Positions 29,598 through 39,864 of a stretch of DNA of 64,000 bases are shown one piece after another. Every line of letters begins with the position of its first letter. Within the stretch, counting starts at the first letter, position 1. The DNA comes from Pluralibacter gergoviae ATCC 33028 = NBRC 105706. Lineage in GTDB: Bacteria > Pseudomonadota > Gammaproteobacteria > Enterobacterales > Enterobacteriaceae. The stretch covers positions 124,001 through 188,000 of the forward strand of contig NZ_BCZS01000008.1 in NCBI RefSeq assembly GCF_001598855.1, read 5' to 3'. Both the position numbers and the translations under genes were made by a program. Under the pieces are notes generated by a model, which saw nothing but the letters and a program-made list of their open reading frames with translations, was not told the origin of the DNA and did not search any database.

Positions 29598-31517
29598 ATG
29601 AGTTATCAGGTTTTAGCCCGCAAATGGCGCCCACAAACCTTTGCTGACGTCGTCGGCCAGGAACATGTGCTGACCGCACTGGCCAACGGCCTGACGTCTG
29701 GCCGCATCCATCACGCGTATCTGTTCTCCGGCACCCGCGGCGTCGGTAAAACCTCTATCGCGCGCCTGCTGGCAAAATGCCTGAACTGCGAAACCGGCAT
29801 TACCGCCACGCCCTGCGGCGTCTGCGATAACTGTCGCGAAATCGAGCAGGGCCGCTTTGTCGATCTTATCGAGATCGACGCCGCCTCGCGCACTAAAGTT
29901 GAAGATACCCGCGATCTGCTGGACAACGTGCAGTACGCCCCCGCGCGCGGCCGCTTCAAGGTCTATCTGATCGATGAAGTGCACATGCTGTCGCGCCACA
30001 GCTTCAACGCGCTGCTGAAAACCCTTGAAGAGCCGCCGCCGCACGTCAAATTCCTGCTGGCGACCACCGATCCGCAGAAGCTGCCGGTGACGATCCTCTC
30101 CCGCTGTCTGCAGTTCCATCTTAAGGCGCTGGACGTCGATCAGATCCGCCACCAGCTGGAGCATATTCTCGGCGCCGAGCAGATCGCCGCCGAACCGCGC
30201 GCCCTGCAGCTGCTGGCCCGCGCCGCCGACGGCAGCCTGCGCGATGCCCTGAGCCTGACCGATCAGGCGATTGCCAGCGGCGACGGCCAGCTGACGGCGG
30301 AAACCGTCAGCACCATGCTCGGCACCCTCGACGACGACCAGGCGCTGTCGCTGATTGAGGCCCTGGTGGCCGCCAACGGCGAAGAGGTGATGCGCCAGGT
30401 GCACGACGCCGCCTCCCGGGGCGCCGAGTGGGAGGCGCTGCTGGTTGAAATGCAGAGCCTGCTGCACCGCATTGCCATGGTCCAGCTCTCGCCGTCGGCG
30501 CTGGGCAGCGATATGGCAAGCGTCGAACACCGGATGCGCGAACTGGCCCGCACCGTGCCGCCGGCCGATATTCAGCTCTACTACCAGACGCTGCTGATGG
30601 GTCGCAAAGAGCTCCCCTATGCGCCCGACCGGCGGATGGGCGTGGAGATGACCCTGCTGCGCGCGCTGGCGTTTCATCCGCGCCAGCCCCTGCCCGAGCC
30701 GGAGCCGCAGTCTTTCGCGCCGGTCGCGCCCACGGCGGTAATGAGCCCGGCCCAGGTACCGCTGCAGCAGAGCGCGCCCGCCTACGATCCGGCGTCGCTT
30801 CCGGATACCACCAGCCAGGTGCTGGCGGCCCGCAGCCAGCTGCAGCGCGCGCAGGGAGCACCCAAAGCAAAAAAGAGTGAACCGGCGGCCGCTTCCCGCG
30901 CGCGGCCGGTGAATAACGCTGCGCTGGAGCGGCTGGCGTCGGTCACCGAGCGCGTGCAGTCGCGCCCGGCGACGGCCGCCGCGCAGGCGCAGCCAAAGAA
31001 AAAAGAGGCCTACCGCTGGAAGGCGACCACGCCGGTGGCGGAAGTGAAAGAGGAAGTCGCCACGCCGAAGGCGCTGAAAAAGGCGCTGGAGCATGAGAAG
31101 ACGCCGGAGCTGGCGGCGAAGCTTGCGGCAGAGGCTATCGAACGCGATCCCTGGGCGGCCGACGTCGCGCAGCTAAAATTGCCTAAACTGGTAGAACAGG
31201 TGGCGCTCAACGCCTGGCGCGAGCAGGAGGGCAGCCGCGTGTGTCTGCACCTGCGCCCCTCCCAGCGTCATCTCAATAACCCCGGCGCGCTGAAGGCGCT
31301 CACCGAGGCGATGAGCCAATTCGCGGGGTCAGCGGTTGAACTGACCATCGTAGAAGATGATAATCCTGCGGTGCGCACGCCGCTGGAGTGGCGTCAGGCC
31401 ATTTATGAAGAAAAGCTCGCGCAGGCGCGCGAGGCAGTGATTGCGGATAGCAACATCCAGACCCTGCGCCGGTTCTTCGACGCCGACCTGGATGAGGAGA
31501 GCATTCGCCCCCTTTGA
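29598..31517 (+). CDS. dnaX: DnaX, DNA polymerase III tau subunit (and gamma by frameshift)
   Basis: A 639-residue tau subunit (E. coli 643). The AAA+ clamp-loader domain has Walker A GTRGVGKTS (45-53), zinc-binding cysteines C64, C73, C76 and C79, and a DEVH Walker B near 126. A Pro/Ala-rich linker and the DnaB- and alpha-binding C-terminal domains follow. A programmed -1 frameshift after codon 426 makes the shorter gamma. Tau couples the polymerase cores to the helicase at the fork. Upstream of ybaB. Confidence 0.97.
   Translation: MSYQVLARKWRPQTFADVVGQEHVLTALANGLTSGRIHHAYLFSGTRGVGKTSIARLLAKCLNCETGITATPCGVCDNCREIEQGRFVDLIEIDAASRTKVEDTRDLLDNVQYAPARGRFKVYLIDEVHMLSRHSFNALLKTLEEPPPHVKFLLATTDPQKLPVTILSRCLQFHLKALDVDQIRHQLEHILGAEQIAAEPRALQLLARAADGSLRDALSLTDQAIASGDGQLTAETVSTMLGTLDDDQALSLIEALVAANGEEVMRQVHDAASRGAEWEALLVEMQSLLHRIAMVQLSPSALGSDMASVEHRMRELARTVPPADIQLYYQTLLMGRKELPYAPDRRMGVEMTLLRALAFHPRQPLPEPEPQSFAPVAPTAVMSPAQVPLQQSAPAYDPASLPDTTSQVLAARSQLQRAQGAPKAKKSEPAAASRARPVNNAALERLASVTERVQSRPATAAAQAQPKKKEAYRWKATTPVAEVKEEVATPKALKKALEHEKTPELAAKLAAEAIERDPWAADVAQLKLPKLVEQVALNAWREQEGSRVCLHLRPSQRHLNNPGALKALTEAMSQFAGSAVELTIVEDDNPAVRTPLEWRQAIYEEKLAQAREAVIADSNIQTLRRFFDADLDEESIRPL
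30853..30910 (+). promoter_or_regulatory. Programmed -1 ribosomal frameshift signal in dnaX
   Basis: The three parts known from E. coli are present: an internal Shine-Dalgarno AGGGAG (30853-30858), the slippery heptamer A-AAA-AAG (30869-30875) and a GC-rich stem at about 30881-30910. After slipping back one base the ribosome reads GAG and then TGA (30878-30880). This gives a gamma subunit of 427 residues. Confidence 0.93.
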
Positions 31518-31569
31518 TCGCCCGGTGGCGATCTTTATTTAACGATGACTTGATCTAAGAGAGAAGCCT

Positions 31570-31902
31570 ATGTTTGGTGGAAAAGGCGGTCTGGGTAACC
31601 TGATGAAGCAGGCCCAGCAGATGCAGGACAAAATGCAGAAGATGCAGGAAGAGATCGCGCAGCTGGAAGTAACCGGCGAGTCCGGCGCGGGGCTGGTCAA
31701 AGTGACCATCAACGGCGCCCACAACTGCCGCCGCGTGGAGATCGACCCCAGCCTGCTGGAAGATGACAAAGACATGCTGGAAGATCTGGTGGCCGCCGCG
31801 TTCAACGACGCCGCCCGCCGCATCGAAGAGACCCAGAAAGAGAAGATGGCCTCCGTCTCCTCCGGTATGCAGCTGCCGCCGGGCTTTAAGATGCCGTTCT
31901 GA
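31570..31902 (+). CDS. ybaB: YbaB, nucleoid-associated DNA-binding protein
   Basis: A 110-residue protein of the YbaB/EbfC family (E. coli 109); the extra residue is in the glycine-rich start MFGGKGG. A dimer with tweezer-like helices binds DNA. It follows dnaX by 52 bp. In E. coli recR follows directly, but here a REP element and two other genes come between. Confidence 0.95.
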   Translation: MFGGKGGLGNLMKQAQQMQDKMQKMQEEIAQLEVTGESGAGLVKVTINGAHNCRRVEIDPSLLEDDKDMLEDLVAAAFNDAARRIEETQKEKMASVSSGMQLPPGFKMPF

Positions 31903-31913
31903 TTGACAGGCCG

Positions 31914-31980
31914 CCGGTATTGCCCGGCGGCGCTTCGCTTGCCGGACCTGTAGGCCGGATAAGCGTAGCGCATCCGGCAT
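31914..31980. repeat. REP/BIME element after ybaB
   Basis: Two oppositely oriented REP units. One is CCCGGCGGCGCTTCGCTTGCC at about 31923-31943, read with its partner CCGCCGG at 31911-31917. The other is GCCGGATAAGCGTAGCGC followed by ATCCGGC at 31954-31978. This is the usual enterobacterial palindromic pair, placed at the 3' end of the dnaX-ybaB transcript. Confidence 0.85.
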
Positions 31981-31997
31981 GAGGGCGGCCGCTACCT

Positions 31998-32903
31998 TTA
32001 CTTCTCCTCAAGCTCCCCATAACGCTCCGCCAGAAAATCGATCAGCGCCCTGACCGCCGGCAACTGCCCGCGCCGGGACGGAAATACCGCGTGGATAATC
32101 TCCGGCCGCGCCCGCCAGTCGGGCAGCAGGTGCACCAGCTCGCCTTTTTTTATCTGCTCATCGAGCATCAGCAGCGGCAGCTGCACCACGCCGACGCCCG
32201 CTACCGCCGCGGCGCGCAGGGCAATCATGTCGGTAGTGATAAAACGCGGCTGGTGGCGGACGACGGCCTCCTGCCGGTCCGGGCCAAACAGCGTCCAGCG
32301 GTAAATCTGCTGCGGACGGCTGAGCGCCAGGCTCGGCCAGCCGTGCAGGTCGGCGGGAGAGGCGGGCCGGCCGAACCGTTCGATCAGCGCCGGGCTGGCC
32401 ACCAGGCACATGCTGCGGGTCGCGAACTGGCGCATCACCAGATCGCTGTCGTCGAGCGGCAGCGGGCGCACGCGGATCGCCAGGTCGATATTCTCATTGA
32501 GCACGTCAACGCGTCGGTTGGTCTCCTCCAGCTGAATCACCACCTGCGGGTATTTGACCATAAACTGCGTCAGCATCTCGCCGACGTGGACGTGCAGCAG
32601 GGCGATAGGGCAGGTCAGGCGGACTATCCCGCGCGGTTCGGCGCGCAGGCTGTCAATGGCCTCCTGGGCCGACTCGGCCTCAATCAGCATCGCCTTACAG
32701 TGGCGATAGAAGATCTGCCCGGCCTCGGTCACCGTAAAGCTGCGCGTCGAGCGCTGCAGCAGCCGGGTCTCCAGCCGCTCCTCAAGCTGCGCGATGCGGC
32801 GACTCAGGCGCGACTTGGGAATGCCGGTCGCCCGGCTGGCCGCCGAGAAGCCGCCGTGATCGACCACCTGAACGAACCAGGCCAAATCGTTTAAATCCTG
32901 CAT
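31998..32903 (-). CDS. LysR-family transcriptional regulator
   Basis: A 301-residue LysR regulator. The N-terminal winged helix-turn-helix spans about 1-60 (FSAASRATGIPKSRLSRRI) and the substrate-binding domain about 88-295. It most resembles the YhaJ-like branch. It is divergent from the pirin gene (107 bp between starts), so it probably controls the pirin and itself; pirin-LysR pairs of this kind are common. The effector is unknown. Confidence 0.88.
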   Translation of the reverse strand: MQDLNDLAWFVQVVDHGGFSAASRATGIPKSRLSRRIAQLEERLETRLLQRSTRSFTVTEAGQIFYRHCKAMLIEAESAQEAIDSLRAEPRGIVRLTCPIALLHVHVGEMLTQFMVKYPQVVIQLEETNRRVDVLNENIDLAIRVRPLPLDDSDLVMRQFATRSMCLVASPALIERFGRPASPADLHGWPSLALSRPQQIYRWTLFGPDRQEAVVRHQPRFITTDMIALRAAAVAGVGVVQLPLLMLDEQIKKGELVHLLPDWRARPEIIHAVFPSRRGQLPAVRALIDFLAERYGELEEK

Positions 32904-33010
32904 ACTATTGTCCTGCTATTGGAACACTGAGTTCATTTTAGCACTCTACCGCACTTATCGTCTTACCTGTAAGCTCTATCCCATCGAAACAACTCGTAAG
33001 GGGAAGCAAC

Positions 33011-33889
33011 ATGAAATCCATTCTTGGCGTATATTCAGCTCCGGCATCTCACTGGGTGGGCGACGGTTTCCCGGTGCGGTCAATGTTCTCTTATTCTCAG
33101 ATGGCCCAGCAGCTCAGCCCGTTCCTGCTGCTGGACTACGCCGGCCCGGCGGACTTTAAGCCGAGCCGTAAAGGCCAGCGCGGCGTCGATCAGCACCCGC
33201 ACCGCGGCTTTGAAACGGTGACCATCGTCTATAAGGGCGAACTGGCGCACCGCGACAACGCCGGCAACGGCGGCATTATCGGCACCGGCGACGTGCAGTG
33301 GATGACCGCGGGCAGCGGTATTCTGCACGAAGAGTACCACTCTCCGGCTTTCAGCGAGTCCGGCGGTACGCTGGAGATGGTGCAGCTGTGGGTTAACCTG
33401 CCGGCGAAAGACAAAATGACCGCGCCGAACTATCAGGGCATCCTCGATAGCGACATCCCGGTCGTGCCGCTGGCGGACGATGCCGGTCACGCCCGGGTGA
33501 TCGCCGGTGAGTTTGGCGACCATAAAGGCCCGGCGAACACCTTTACGCCGATGAGCATTGTCGATCTGCGCCTGAACGCCAGCGGCATCACCCGACTGGA
33601 TCTCAACGACGGCTGGAACACCGCGCTGGTGGTGCTGAAAGGCACCGTGCTGGTCAACGGCGAAGAGGTGGTCCGCGAAGCGCAGCTGGTGGTGCTGGAT
33701 GCGAAAGGCGATAGCGTCACGCTTGAAGCAAACAATGACGCTACCGTTCTGCTGCTGACCGGTGAGCCAATTGATGAGCCTATTGTCGGCTACGGCCCGT
33801 TCGTGATGAACACCCGGGAAGAGATCCATCAGGCGATCGATGATTTCAACCAGGGCCGCTTCGGCAAAGAGATGACCTACGCGGATTAA
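33011..33889 (+). CDS. Pirin family bicupin, probable quercetinase-like protein
   Basis: A 292-residue two-domain cupin of the pirin family. Metal ligands are H62 and H64 (DQHPHRGFE) plus H106 and E108 (GILHEEY), the set seen in YhhW and human pirin. Family members oxidise flavonols such as quercetin or act as redox-dependent partners of regulators. An AGGGGA site precedes ATG 33011. It is divergent from a LysR regulator and followed by a strong terminator. Confidence 0.9.
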   Translation: MKSILGVYSAPASHWVGDGFPVRSMFSYSQMAQQLSPFLLLDYAGPADFKPSRKGQRGVDQHPHRGFETVTIVYKGELAHRDNAGNGGIIGTGDVQWMTAGSGILHEEYHSPAFSESGGTLEMVQLWVNLPAKDKMTAPNYQGILDSDIPVVPLADDAGHARVIAGEFGDHKGPANTFTPMSIVDLRLNASGITRLDLNDGWNTALVVLKGTVLVNGEEVVREAQLVVLDAKGDSVTLEANNDATVLLLTGEPIDEPIVGYGPFVMNTREEIHQAIDDFNQGRFGKEMTYAD

Positions 33890-33899
33890 TCCTCAGCCC

Positions 33900-33931
33900 G
33901 TTCCCCGGCTTTCGCCGGGGAACATTTTTTT
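33900..33931 (+). terminator. Terminator of the pirin gene
   Basis: GTTCCCCGGC / GCCGGGGAAC stem with loop TTTC followed by seven T residues. It isolates the pirin gene from recR. Confidence 0.9.
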
Positions 33932-33998
33932 CTGTTCCCGCCCGCCGGGCTGATGGTAGGCTATAGCCCACTTTTTTTACCTGAAGTACCTTCAATCA

Positions 33999-34604
33999 AT
34001 GCAAACCAGTCCACTCCTTACCGCGCTGATGGAAGCGCTTCGGTCCCTGCCGGGCGTTGGCCCCAAGTCGGCCCAGCGCATGGCCTTTACGCTCCTGCAG
34101 CGGGACCGCAGCGGCGGGATGCGCCTCGCCCAGGCCCTCACCCGGGCGATGTCCGAAATTGGCCACTGCGCCGACTGCCGCACCTTTACCGAGCAGGAGG
34201 TGTGTAATATCTGCGCCAATCCGCGCCGCCGGGAAAACGGCCAGATTTGCGTGGTGGAGAGCCCGGCGGATATCCACGCCATCGAACAGACCGGCCAGTA
34301 CTCCGGCCGCTACTTTGTGCTGATGGGGCACCTGTCGCCGCTGGACGGCATCGGGCCGAACGATATCGGCCTCGACCGGCTGGAACAGCGGCTTGAGCGC
34401 GAACAAATCAGCGAAGTGATCCTCGCCACTAATCCAACGGTAGAAGGCGAGGCGACCGCCAACTATATCGCCGAGCTGTGCGGCCAGTACGGCGTCGAAG
34501 CCAGCCGCATCGCCCACGGCGTGCCGGTGGGCGGCGAGCTGGAGATGGTGGACGGCACCACGCTGTCGCACTCGCTCGCGGGCCGTCAGAAGATTCGTTT
34601 TTAA
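33999..34604 (+). CDS. recR: RecR, recombination mediator
   Basis: A 201-residue RecR, standard length. A helix-hairpin-helix lies at about 13-35, a four-cysteine zinc finger at C57, C60, C69 and C72, and a TOPRIM domain from about 81 ([14 protein letters not shown]). With RecF and RecO it loads RecA onto gapped, SSB-coated DNA. In E. coli it is in the dnaX-ybaB-recR operon. Here it is 2.1 kb from ybaB and behind a terminator, so it needs its own promoter. Confidence 0.96.
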   Translation: MQTSPLLTALMEALRSLPGVGPKSAQRMAFTLLQRDRSGGMRLAQALTRAMSEIGHCADCRTFTEQEVCNICANPRRRENGQICVVESPADIHAIEQTGQYSGRYFVLMGHLSPLDGIGPNDIGLDRLEQRLEREQISEVILATNPTVEGEATANYIAELCGQYGVEASRIAHGVPVGGELEMVDGTTLSHSLAGRQKIRF

Positions 34605-34609
34605 GCAAA

Positions 34610-34633
34610 CGGGAGAACAATCGCGTTCTCCCG
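34610..34633 (+). terminator. Hairpin after recR
   Basis: CGGGAGAAC / GTTCTCCCG, a perfect 9-bp stem, without a T-tract. Its last base abuts the -35 element of the htpG heat-shock promoter. Confidence 0.5.
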
Positions 34634-34661
34634 CTTGAAAAATTCCCCCCCGGCCCCATTT
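34634..34661 (+). promoter_or_regulatory. Sigma-32 heat-shock promoter of htpG
   Basis: CTTGAAA (34634-34640), a 13-bp spacer and CCCCATTT (34654-34661) match the RpoH consensus. It lies about 50 bp before the htpG start. Confidence 0.9.
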
Positions 34662-34711
34662 CACCCTCAACGCATTTTTTCACCCTGTATATGGCATTGA
34701 GGAATTTTCCC

Positions 34712-36586
34712 ATGAAAGGACAAGAAACCCGTGGTTTCCAGTCGGAAGTGAAGCAGCTTCTGCACCTGATGATCCATTCGCTCTACTCCAATAAAGAAAT
34801 TTTCCTGCGTGAGCTGATTTCCAACGCCTCCGACGCGGCGGACAAGCTGCGCTTCCGCGCGCTGTCCAACGCCGATCTGTACGAAGGCGACGGCGAGCTG
34901 CGCGTGCGCGTCTCTTTTGATAAAGAGAAGCGTACCCTGACCATTGCCGATAACGGTATCGGCATGAACCGCGACGAAGTGGTTGACCATCTGGGGACCA
35001 TCGCCAAGTCCGGTACCAAAGCCTTCCTCGAATCGATGGGCTCCGACCAGGCGAAAGACAGCCAGCTGATCGGCCAGTTCGGGGTCGGCTTCTACTCGGC
35101 GTTTATCGTTGCCGATAAAGTCACCGTGCGCACCCGCGCCGCGGGCGACGCCGCCGACAAAGGCGTGTTCTGGGAATCGGAAGGCGAAGGCGAATACACC
35201 GTTGCCGACATCACCAAAGAAGATCGCGGTACCGAGATCACCCTGCACCTGCGCGAAGGCGAGGACGAGTTCCTCGACGACTGGCGCGTGCGCTCGATCA
35301 TCAGCAAATACTCCGATCATATCGCCCTGCCGGTAGAAATTGAGAAGCAGGAAGAGAAAGACGGCGAAACCGTTATCTCCTGGGAGAAGATCAACAAGGC
35401 CCAGGCCCTGTGGACCCGCAACAAGGCGGAGATCTCCGACGACGAGTACAAAGAGTTCTACAAGCACATCGCCCACGACTTCACCGATCCGCTCTCCTGG
35501 AGCCACAACCGCGTTGAGGGCAAGCAGGAGTACACCAGCCTGCTCTACATCCCGGCGCAGGCGCCGTGGGACATGTGGAACCGCGATCACAAGCACGGCC
35601 TGAAGCTGTACGTCCAGCGCGTCTTCATCATGGACGACGCCGAGCAGTTTATGCCGAACTACCTGCGCTTCGTGCGCGGCCTGATAGACTCCAACGATCT
35701 GCCGCTCAACGTCTCCCGCGAAATTCTGCAGGACAGCAGCGTCACCCGCAGCCTGCGCAGCGCCCTGACCAAGCGCGTGCTGCAGATGCTGGAGCGCCTG
35801 GCGAAAGACGACGCGGAAAAATACCAGACCTTCTGGAAGCAGTTCGGCCTGGTGCTGAAAGAGGGCCCGGCGGAAGACAGCGCCAACCAGCAGGCGATTG
35901 CCAAGCTGCTGCGCTTTGCCTCAACCCACACCGACTCGTCCGAGCAGACCGTCTCGCTGGAAGACTACGTGTCGCGCATGAAGGAAGGCCAGGAGAAGAT
36001 CTACTACATCACCGCCGACAGCTACGCGGCGGCGAAGAGCAGCCCGCACCTGGAGCTGCTGCGCAAGAAGGGCATCGAAGTGCTGCTGCTCTCCGATCGC
36101 ATCGACGAGTGGATGATGAGCTACCTGACCGAGTTCGACGGCAAGTCCTTCCAGTCGGTGGCGAAAGCCGACGAATCGCTGGACAAGCTGGCGGATGAAG
36201 TGGACGAGTCCACCAAAGAGGCGGAAAAGGCGCTGACGCCGTTCATCGAGCGCGTGAAAACCCTGCTCGGCGACCGCGTGAAAGAGGTACGTCTGACCCA
36301 TCGCCTGACCGACACCCCGGCAATCGTCACCACCGAAGCGGACGAAATGAGCACTCAGATGGCGAAGCTGTTCGCCGCTGCGGGCCAGAGCGTGCCGGAA
36401 GTGAAGTACATCTTCGAACTGAATCCGGAGCACGCGCTGGTGAAACGCGCCGCGGACACGCAGGACGAGGCGAAATTCGGCGAGTGGGTTGAGCTGCTGC
36501 TGGATCAGGCCCTGCTGGCCGAGCGCGGTACGCTGGAAGACCCGAACCTGTTTATCAAGCGCATGAACCAGCTGCTGGTTTCTTAA
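34712..36586 (+). CDS. htpG: HtpG, bacterial Hsp90 chaperone
   Basis: A 624-residue Hsp90, exactly the E. coli length. The N-terminal GHKL ATPase domain carries [14 protein letters not shown] and [11 protein letters not shown]. The middle domain covers about 230-490, and the C-terminal dimerisation domain follows. There is no MEEVD tail, as expected for bacteria. ATG 34712 gives [12 protein letters not shown]. It is driven by a sigma-32 promoter and followed by a hairpin terminator. Confidence 0.98.
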   Translation: MKGQETRGFQSEVKQLLHLMIHSLYSNKEIFLRELISNASDAADKLRFRALSNADLYEGDGELRVRVSFDKEKRTLTIADNGIGMNRDEVVDHLGTIAKSGTKAFLESMGSDQAKDSQLIGQFGVGFYSAFIVADKVTVRTRAAGDAADKGVFWESEGEGEYTVADITKEDRGTEITLHLREGEDEFLDDWRVRSIISKYSDHIALPVEIEKQEEKDGETVISWEKINKAQALWTRNKAEISDDEYKEFYKHIAHDFTDPLSWSHNRVEGKQEYTSLLYIPAQAPWDMWNRDHKHGLKLYVQRVFIMDDAEQFMPNYLRFVRGLIDSNDLPLNVSREILQDSSVTRSLRSALTKRVLQMLERLAKDDAEKYQTFWKQFGLVLKEGPAEDSANQQAIAKLLRFASTHTDSSEQTVSLEDYVSRMKEGQEKIYYITADSYAAAKSSPHLELLRKKGIEVLLLSDRIDEWMMSYLTEFDGKSFQSVAKADESLDKLADEVDESTKEAEKALTPFIERVKTLLGDRVKEVRLTHRLTDTPAIVTTEADEMSTQMAKLFAAAGQSVPEVKYIFELNPEHALVKRAADTQDEAKFGEWVELLLDQALLAERGTLEDPNLFIKRMNQLLVS

Positions 36587-36597
36587 CGCGGCTTTAC

Positions 36598-36627
36598 GGC
36601 CTCTCTCCTCCCGGAGAGGGGCTTTTT
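36598..36627 (+). terminator. Terminator of htpG
   Basis: A CCTCTCTCC ... GGAGAGGGG stem (one mismatch) followed by CTTTTTT. It is of the same CCTCTCC type as the hairpins at 8523, 10209 and 27626. Confidence 0.75.
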
Positions 36628-36722
36628 TATCTGCTTCGCACTATTTCCCGCCATTAACCGTTTCAGCCGCCCCGCCTTCCTTGAGCGATCTGCCTTCTGG
36701 TGGTATCGTTTAGCGCTTTTGA

Positions 36723-37400
<678 letters not shown>

Positions 37401-37412
37401 GCGCGACTTCTC

Positions 37413-37437
37413 TCTCACCCGGACCCTCCGGGTGAGA
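37413..37437 (+). terminator. Hairpin after adk
   Basis: A perfect 11-bp stem TCTCACCCGGA / TCCGGGTGAGA with loop CCC. There is no T-tract, so it may stabilise the adk mRNA end rather than terminate. Confidence 0.5.
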
Positions 37438-37529
37438 AAACATCTCATTTCTACCTCTTGTATCAATAGATACTACTCAGCAACGTTTCAGCTATAATTC
37501 TCAGCCAGTTAAACGAATACGAGGCGGTA

Positions 37530-38492
37530 ATGCGTCAGACGAAAACCGGCATTCTGTTAGTCAATCTTGGCACTCCTGAAGCCCCTACGCCTGCGGCGGT
37601 GAAGCGCTATCTGCGCCAGTTCCTTAGCGACCGGCGCGTGGTTGATACGCCGCGCCTGCTGTGGTGGCCGCTGCTGCGCGGCGTGATCCTGCCGCTGCGA
37701 TCGCCCAGAGTCGCAAAGCTGTATCAGTCTGTCTGGCTGGAGGGCGGCTCCCCGCTGATGGTCTACAGCCGCCAGCAGGAGCAGGCCCTGCGCGAGCGCC
37801 TGCCCGATACGCCAGTGGCGCTGGGTATGAGCTACGGCTCGCCGTCGCTGGAGAGCGGCGTGCAGGCGCTGCTGGATCAGGAGGTGGACCACATCGTGGT
37901 GCTGCCGCTCTATCCGCAGTACTCCTGCTCAACCGTTGCCGCCGTCTGGGACGAGCTCGGGCGTATCCTGGTCAACAAGCGCCGCATTCCCGGCATCTCC
38001 TTTATCCGCGACTATGCCGACGACAGCGACTATATTCAGGCGCTTGCCAACAGCGCCCGCGCCTCCTTTGCCGAGCGCGGCGAGCCGGACCTGCTGCTGC
38101 TCTCCTATCACGGCATTCCCCAGCGCTACGCCAGCCAGGGCGATGACTATCCCCAGCGCTGCCGCAGAACCACCCGCGAGCTGGTATCCGCGCTCGGTAT
38201 CCCGCCGGAGAAGGTGATGATGACCTTCCAGTCGCGCTTTGGCCGCGAGCCGTGGCTGACGCCCTATACCGATGAAACGCTGAAAATGCTCGGCGAGAAG
38301 GGCGTGAAGCATATTCAGGTGATGTGCCCCGGCTTTGCCGCCGACTGCCTGGAAACCCTCGAAGAGATAGCCGTCCAGAACCGGGAGTTCTTCCTTGAGG
38401 CCGGCGGCGAACAGTATCACTACATTCCGGCGCTGAACGCCTCGGCGGACCATATTGAGATGATGGTCAACCTGACGGCACCTTACCGCTGA
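37530..38492 (+). CDS. hemH: HemH, ferrochelatase
   Basis: A 320-residue ferrochelatase (E. coli 320). The [11 protein letters not shown] motif near 190 holds the catalytic histidine and the [16 protein letters not shown] segment near 265 the conserved glutamate. It inserts ferrous iron into protoporphyrin IX in the last step of haem synthesis. A TATAAT at 37493-37498 suggests its own promoter. The gsk gene follows after 69 bp; the aes gene found between them in K-12 is absent. Confidence 0.97.
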   Translation: MRQTKTGILLVNLGTPEAPTPAAVKRYLRQFLSDRRVVDTPRLLWWPLLRGVILPLRSPRVAKLYQSVWLEGGSPLMVYSRQQEQALRERLPDTPVALGMSYGSPSLESGVQALLDQEVDHIVVLPLYPQYSCSTVAAVWDELGRILVNKRRIPGISFIRDYADDSDYIQALANSARASFAERGEPDLLLLSYHGIPQRYASQGDDYPQRCRRTTRELVSALGIPPEKVMMTFQSRFGREPWLTPYTDETLKMLGEKGVKHIQVMCPGFAADCLETLEEIAVQNREFFLEAGGEQYHYIPALNASADHIEMMVNLTAPYR

Positions 38493-38561
38493 TTGCGTCG
38501 GAGGAAACGGGCGGAGATGTGCTACTCTTTCCGCCCGTTTACCCCAACCTGACCGCAGAGT

Positions 38562-39863
38562 ATGAAATTTCCCGGCAAGCGTAAATTTAAACACTACTTT
38601 CCCGTCGACGCCCGCGATCCGCTGCTGTCGACAGCGCCCGAGCGCGAGGCCAGCCCGTCGTGGGTGGTGGGCATCGATCAGACCCTGGTGGATATCGAGG
38701 CGAAGGTGGACGACGCCTTTATCGCCCGCTACGGGCTGAGCGTCGGCCACTCGCTGGTGATTGAGGATGACGTTGCGGAGGCGCTCTATCGCGAACTGCA
38801 TCAGGGCGGGCTTATCAGCCACCAGTTCGCCGGCGGCAGCATCGGCAATACCCTGCACAACTACTCCGTACTGGCGGACGACCGCTCGGTGCTGCTCGGC
38901 GTGATGTGCCGCAATATCGAAATAGGCGGCTACGCCTACCGCTATCTGTGCAACACCTCCAGCCGCACCGATCTCGACTATCTCCAGGGCATTGACGGCG
39001 CCATCGGCCGCTGCTTTACCCTGATAGGCGACAGCGGCGAGCGCACCTTTGCCATCAGCCCAGGCCAGATGAACCAGCTGCGCCCGGCGAGTATTCCCGA
39101 AGCGGTGATTGCCGGCGCCTCGGCGCTGGTGCTCACCGCCTATCTGCTGCGCAGCCGGCCCGGCGAGCCGATGCGCGAGGCGACGATGCAGGCCGTGGCA
39201 TACGCCAAAAAGCACGGCGTGCCGGTGGTGCTGACCCTCGGGACGACATTTATTATTGCCGACGATCCGGCGTGGTGGCAGACATTCCTCAAAGAGAACG
39301 TCTCTATCCTGGCGATGAACGAGGATGAGGCACAGGCGCTGACCGGCATCGGCGATCCGCTGCTGGCGGCCGACAGGGCGCTGGACTGGGTGGATCTGGT
39401 GCTCTGCACCGCCGGACCCGCCGGACTGTATATGGCCGGCTTCACCGAAGAGAGCGCGAAGCGCGAAACCCAGCATCCGCTGCTGCCGGGCGCTATCGCC
39501 GAGTTTAACCAGTACGAATTCAGCCGCGCCATGCGCTACCGGGAGTGCGATCGGCCGCTGCGCATCTACTCCCACATCGCGCCCTACATGGGCGGTCCGG
39601 AGAAGATCATGAACACCAACGGCGCGGGCGACGCCGCGCTGGCGGCGCTGCTGCACGATATCGCCGCCAATAACTACCACCGCAGCACGGTGCCAAACTC
39701 GGACAAGCACGCCCTCGGCTGGCTGACCTACTCCTCGCTGGCGCAGGTGTGCAAATACGCCAACCGCGTCAGCTACCAGGTGCTCAACCAGCACTCCCCG
39801 CGCCTGACCCGCGGCCTGCCCGAGCGCGAGGACAGCCTGGAGGAGGCCTACTGGGAGCGCTGA
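38562..39863 (+). CDS. gsk: Gsk, inosine-guanosine kinase
   Basis: A 433-residue PfkB-family kinase (E. coli 434). The PfkB signature NTNGAGDAA lies at 351-359 and carries the catalytic aspartate. It phosphorylates inosine and guanosine in purine salvage. Immediately after the stop begins the four-copy operator array of the hipBA operon. Confidence 0.96.
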   Translation: MKFPGKRKFKHYFPVDARDPLLSTAPEREASPSWVVGIDQTLVDIEAKVDDAFIARYGLSVGHSLVIEDDVAEALYRELHQGGLISHQFAGGSIGNTLHNYSVLADDRSVLLGVMCRNIEIGGYAYRYLCNTSSRTDLDYLQGIDGAIGRCFTLIGDSGERTFAISPGQMNQLRPASIPEAVIAGASALVLTAYLLRSRPGEPMREATMQAVAYAKKHGVPVVLTLGTTFIIADDPAWWQTFLKENVSILAMNEDEAQALTGIGDPLLAADRALDWVDLVLCTAGPAGLYMAGFTEESAKRETQHPLLPGAIAEFNQYEFSRAMRYRECDRPLRIYSHIAPYMGGPEKIMNTNGAGDAALAALLHDIAANNYHRSTVPNSDKHALGWLTYSSLAQVCKYANRVSYQVLNQHSPRLTRGLPEREDSLEEAYWER

Positions 39864-39864
39864 G

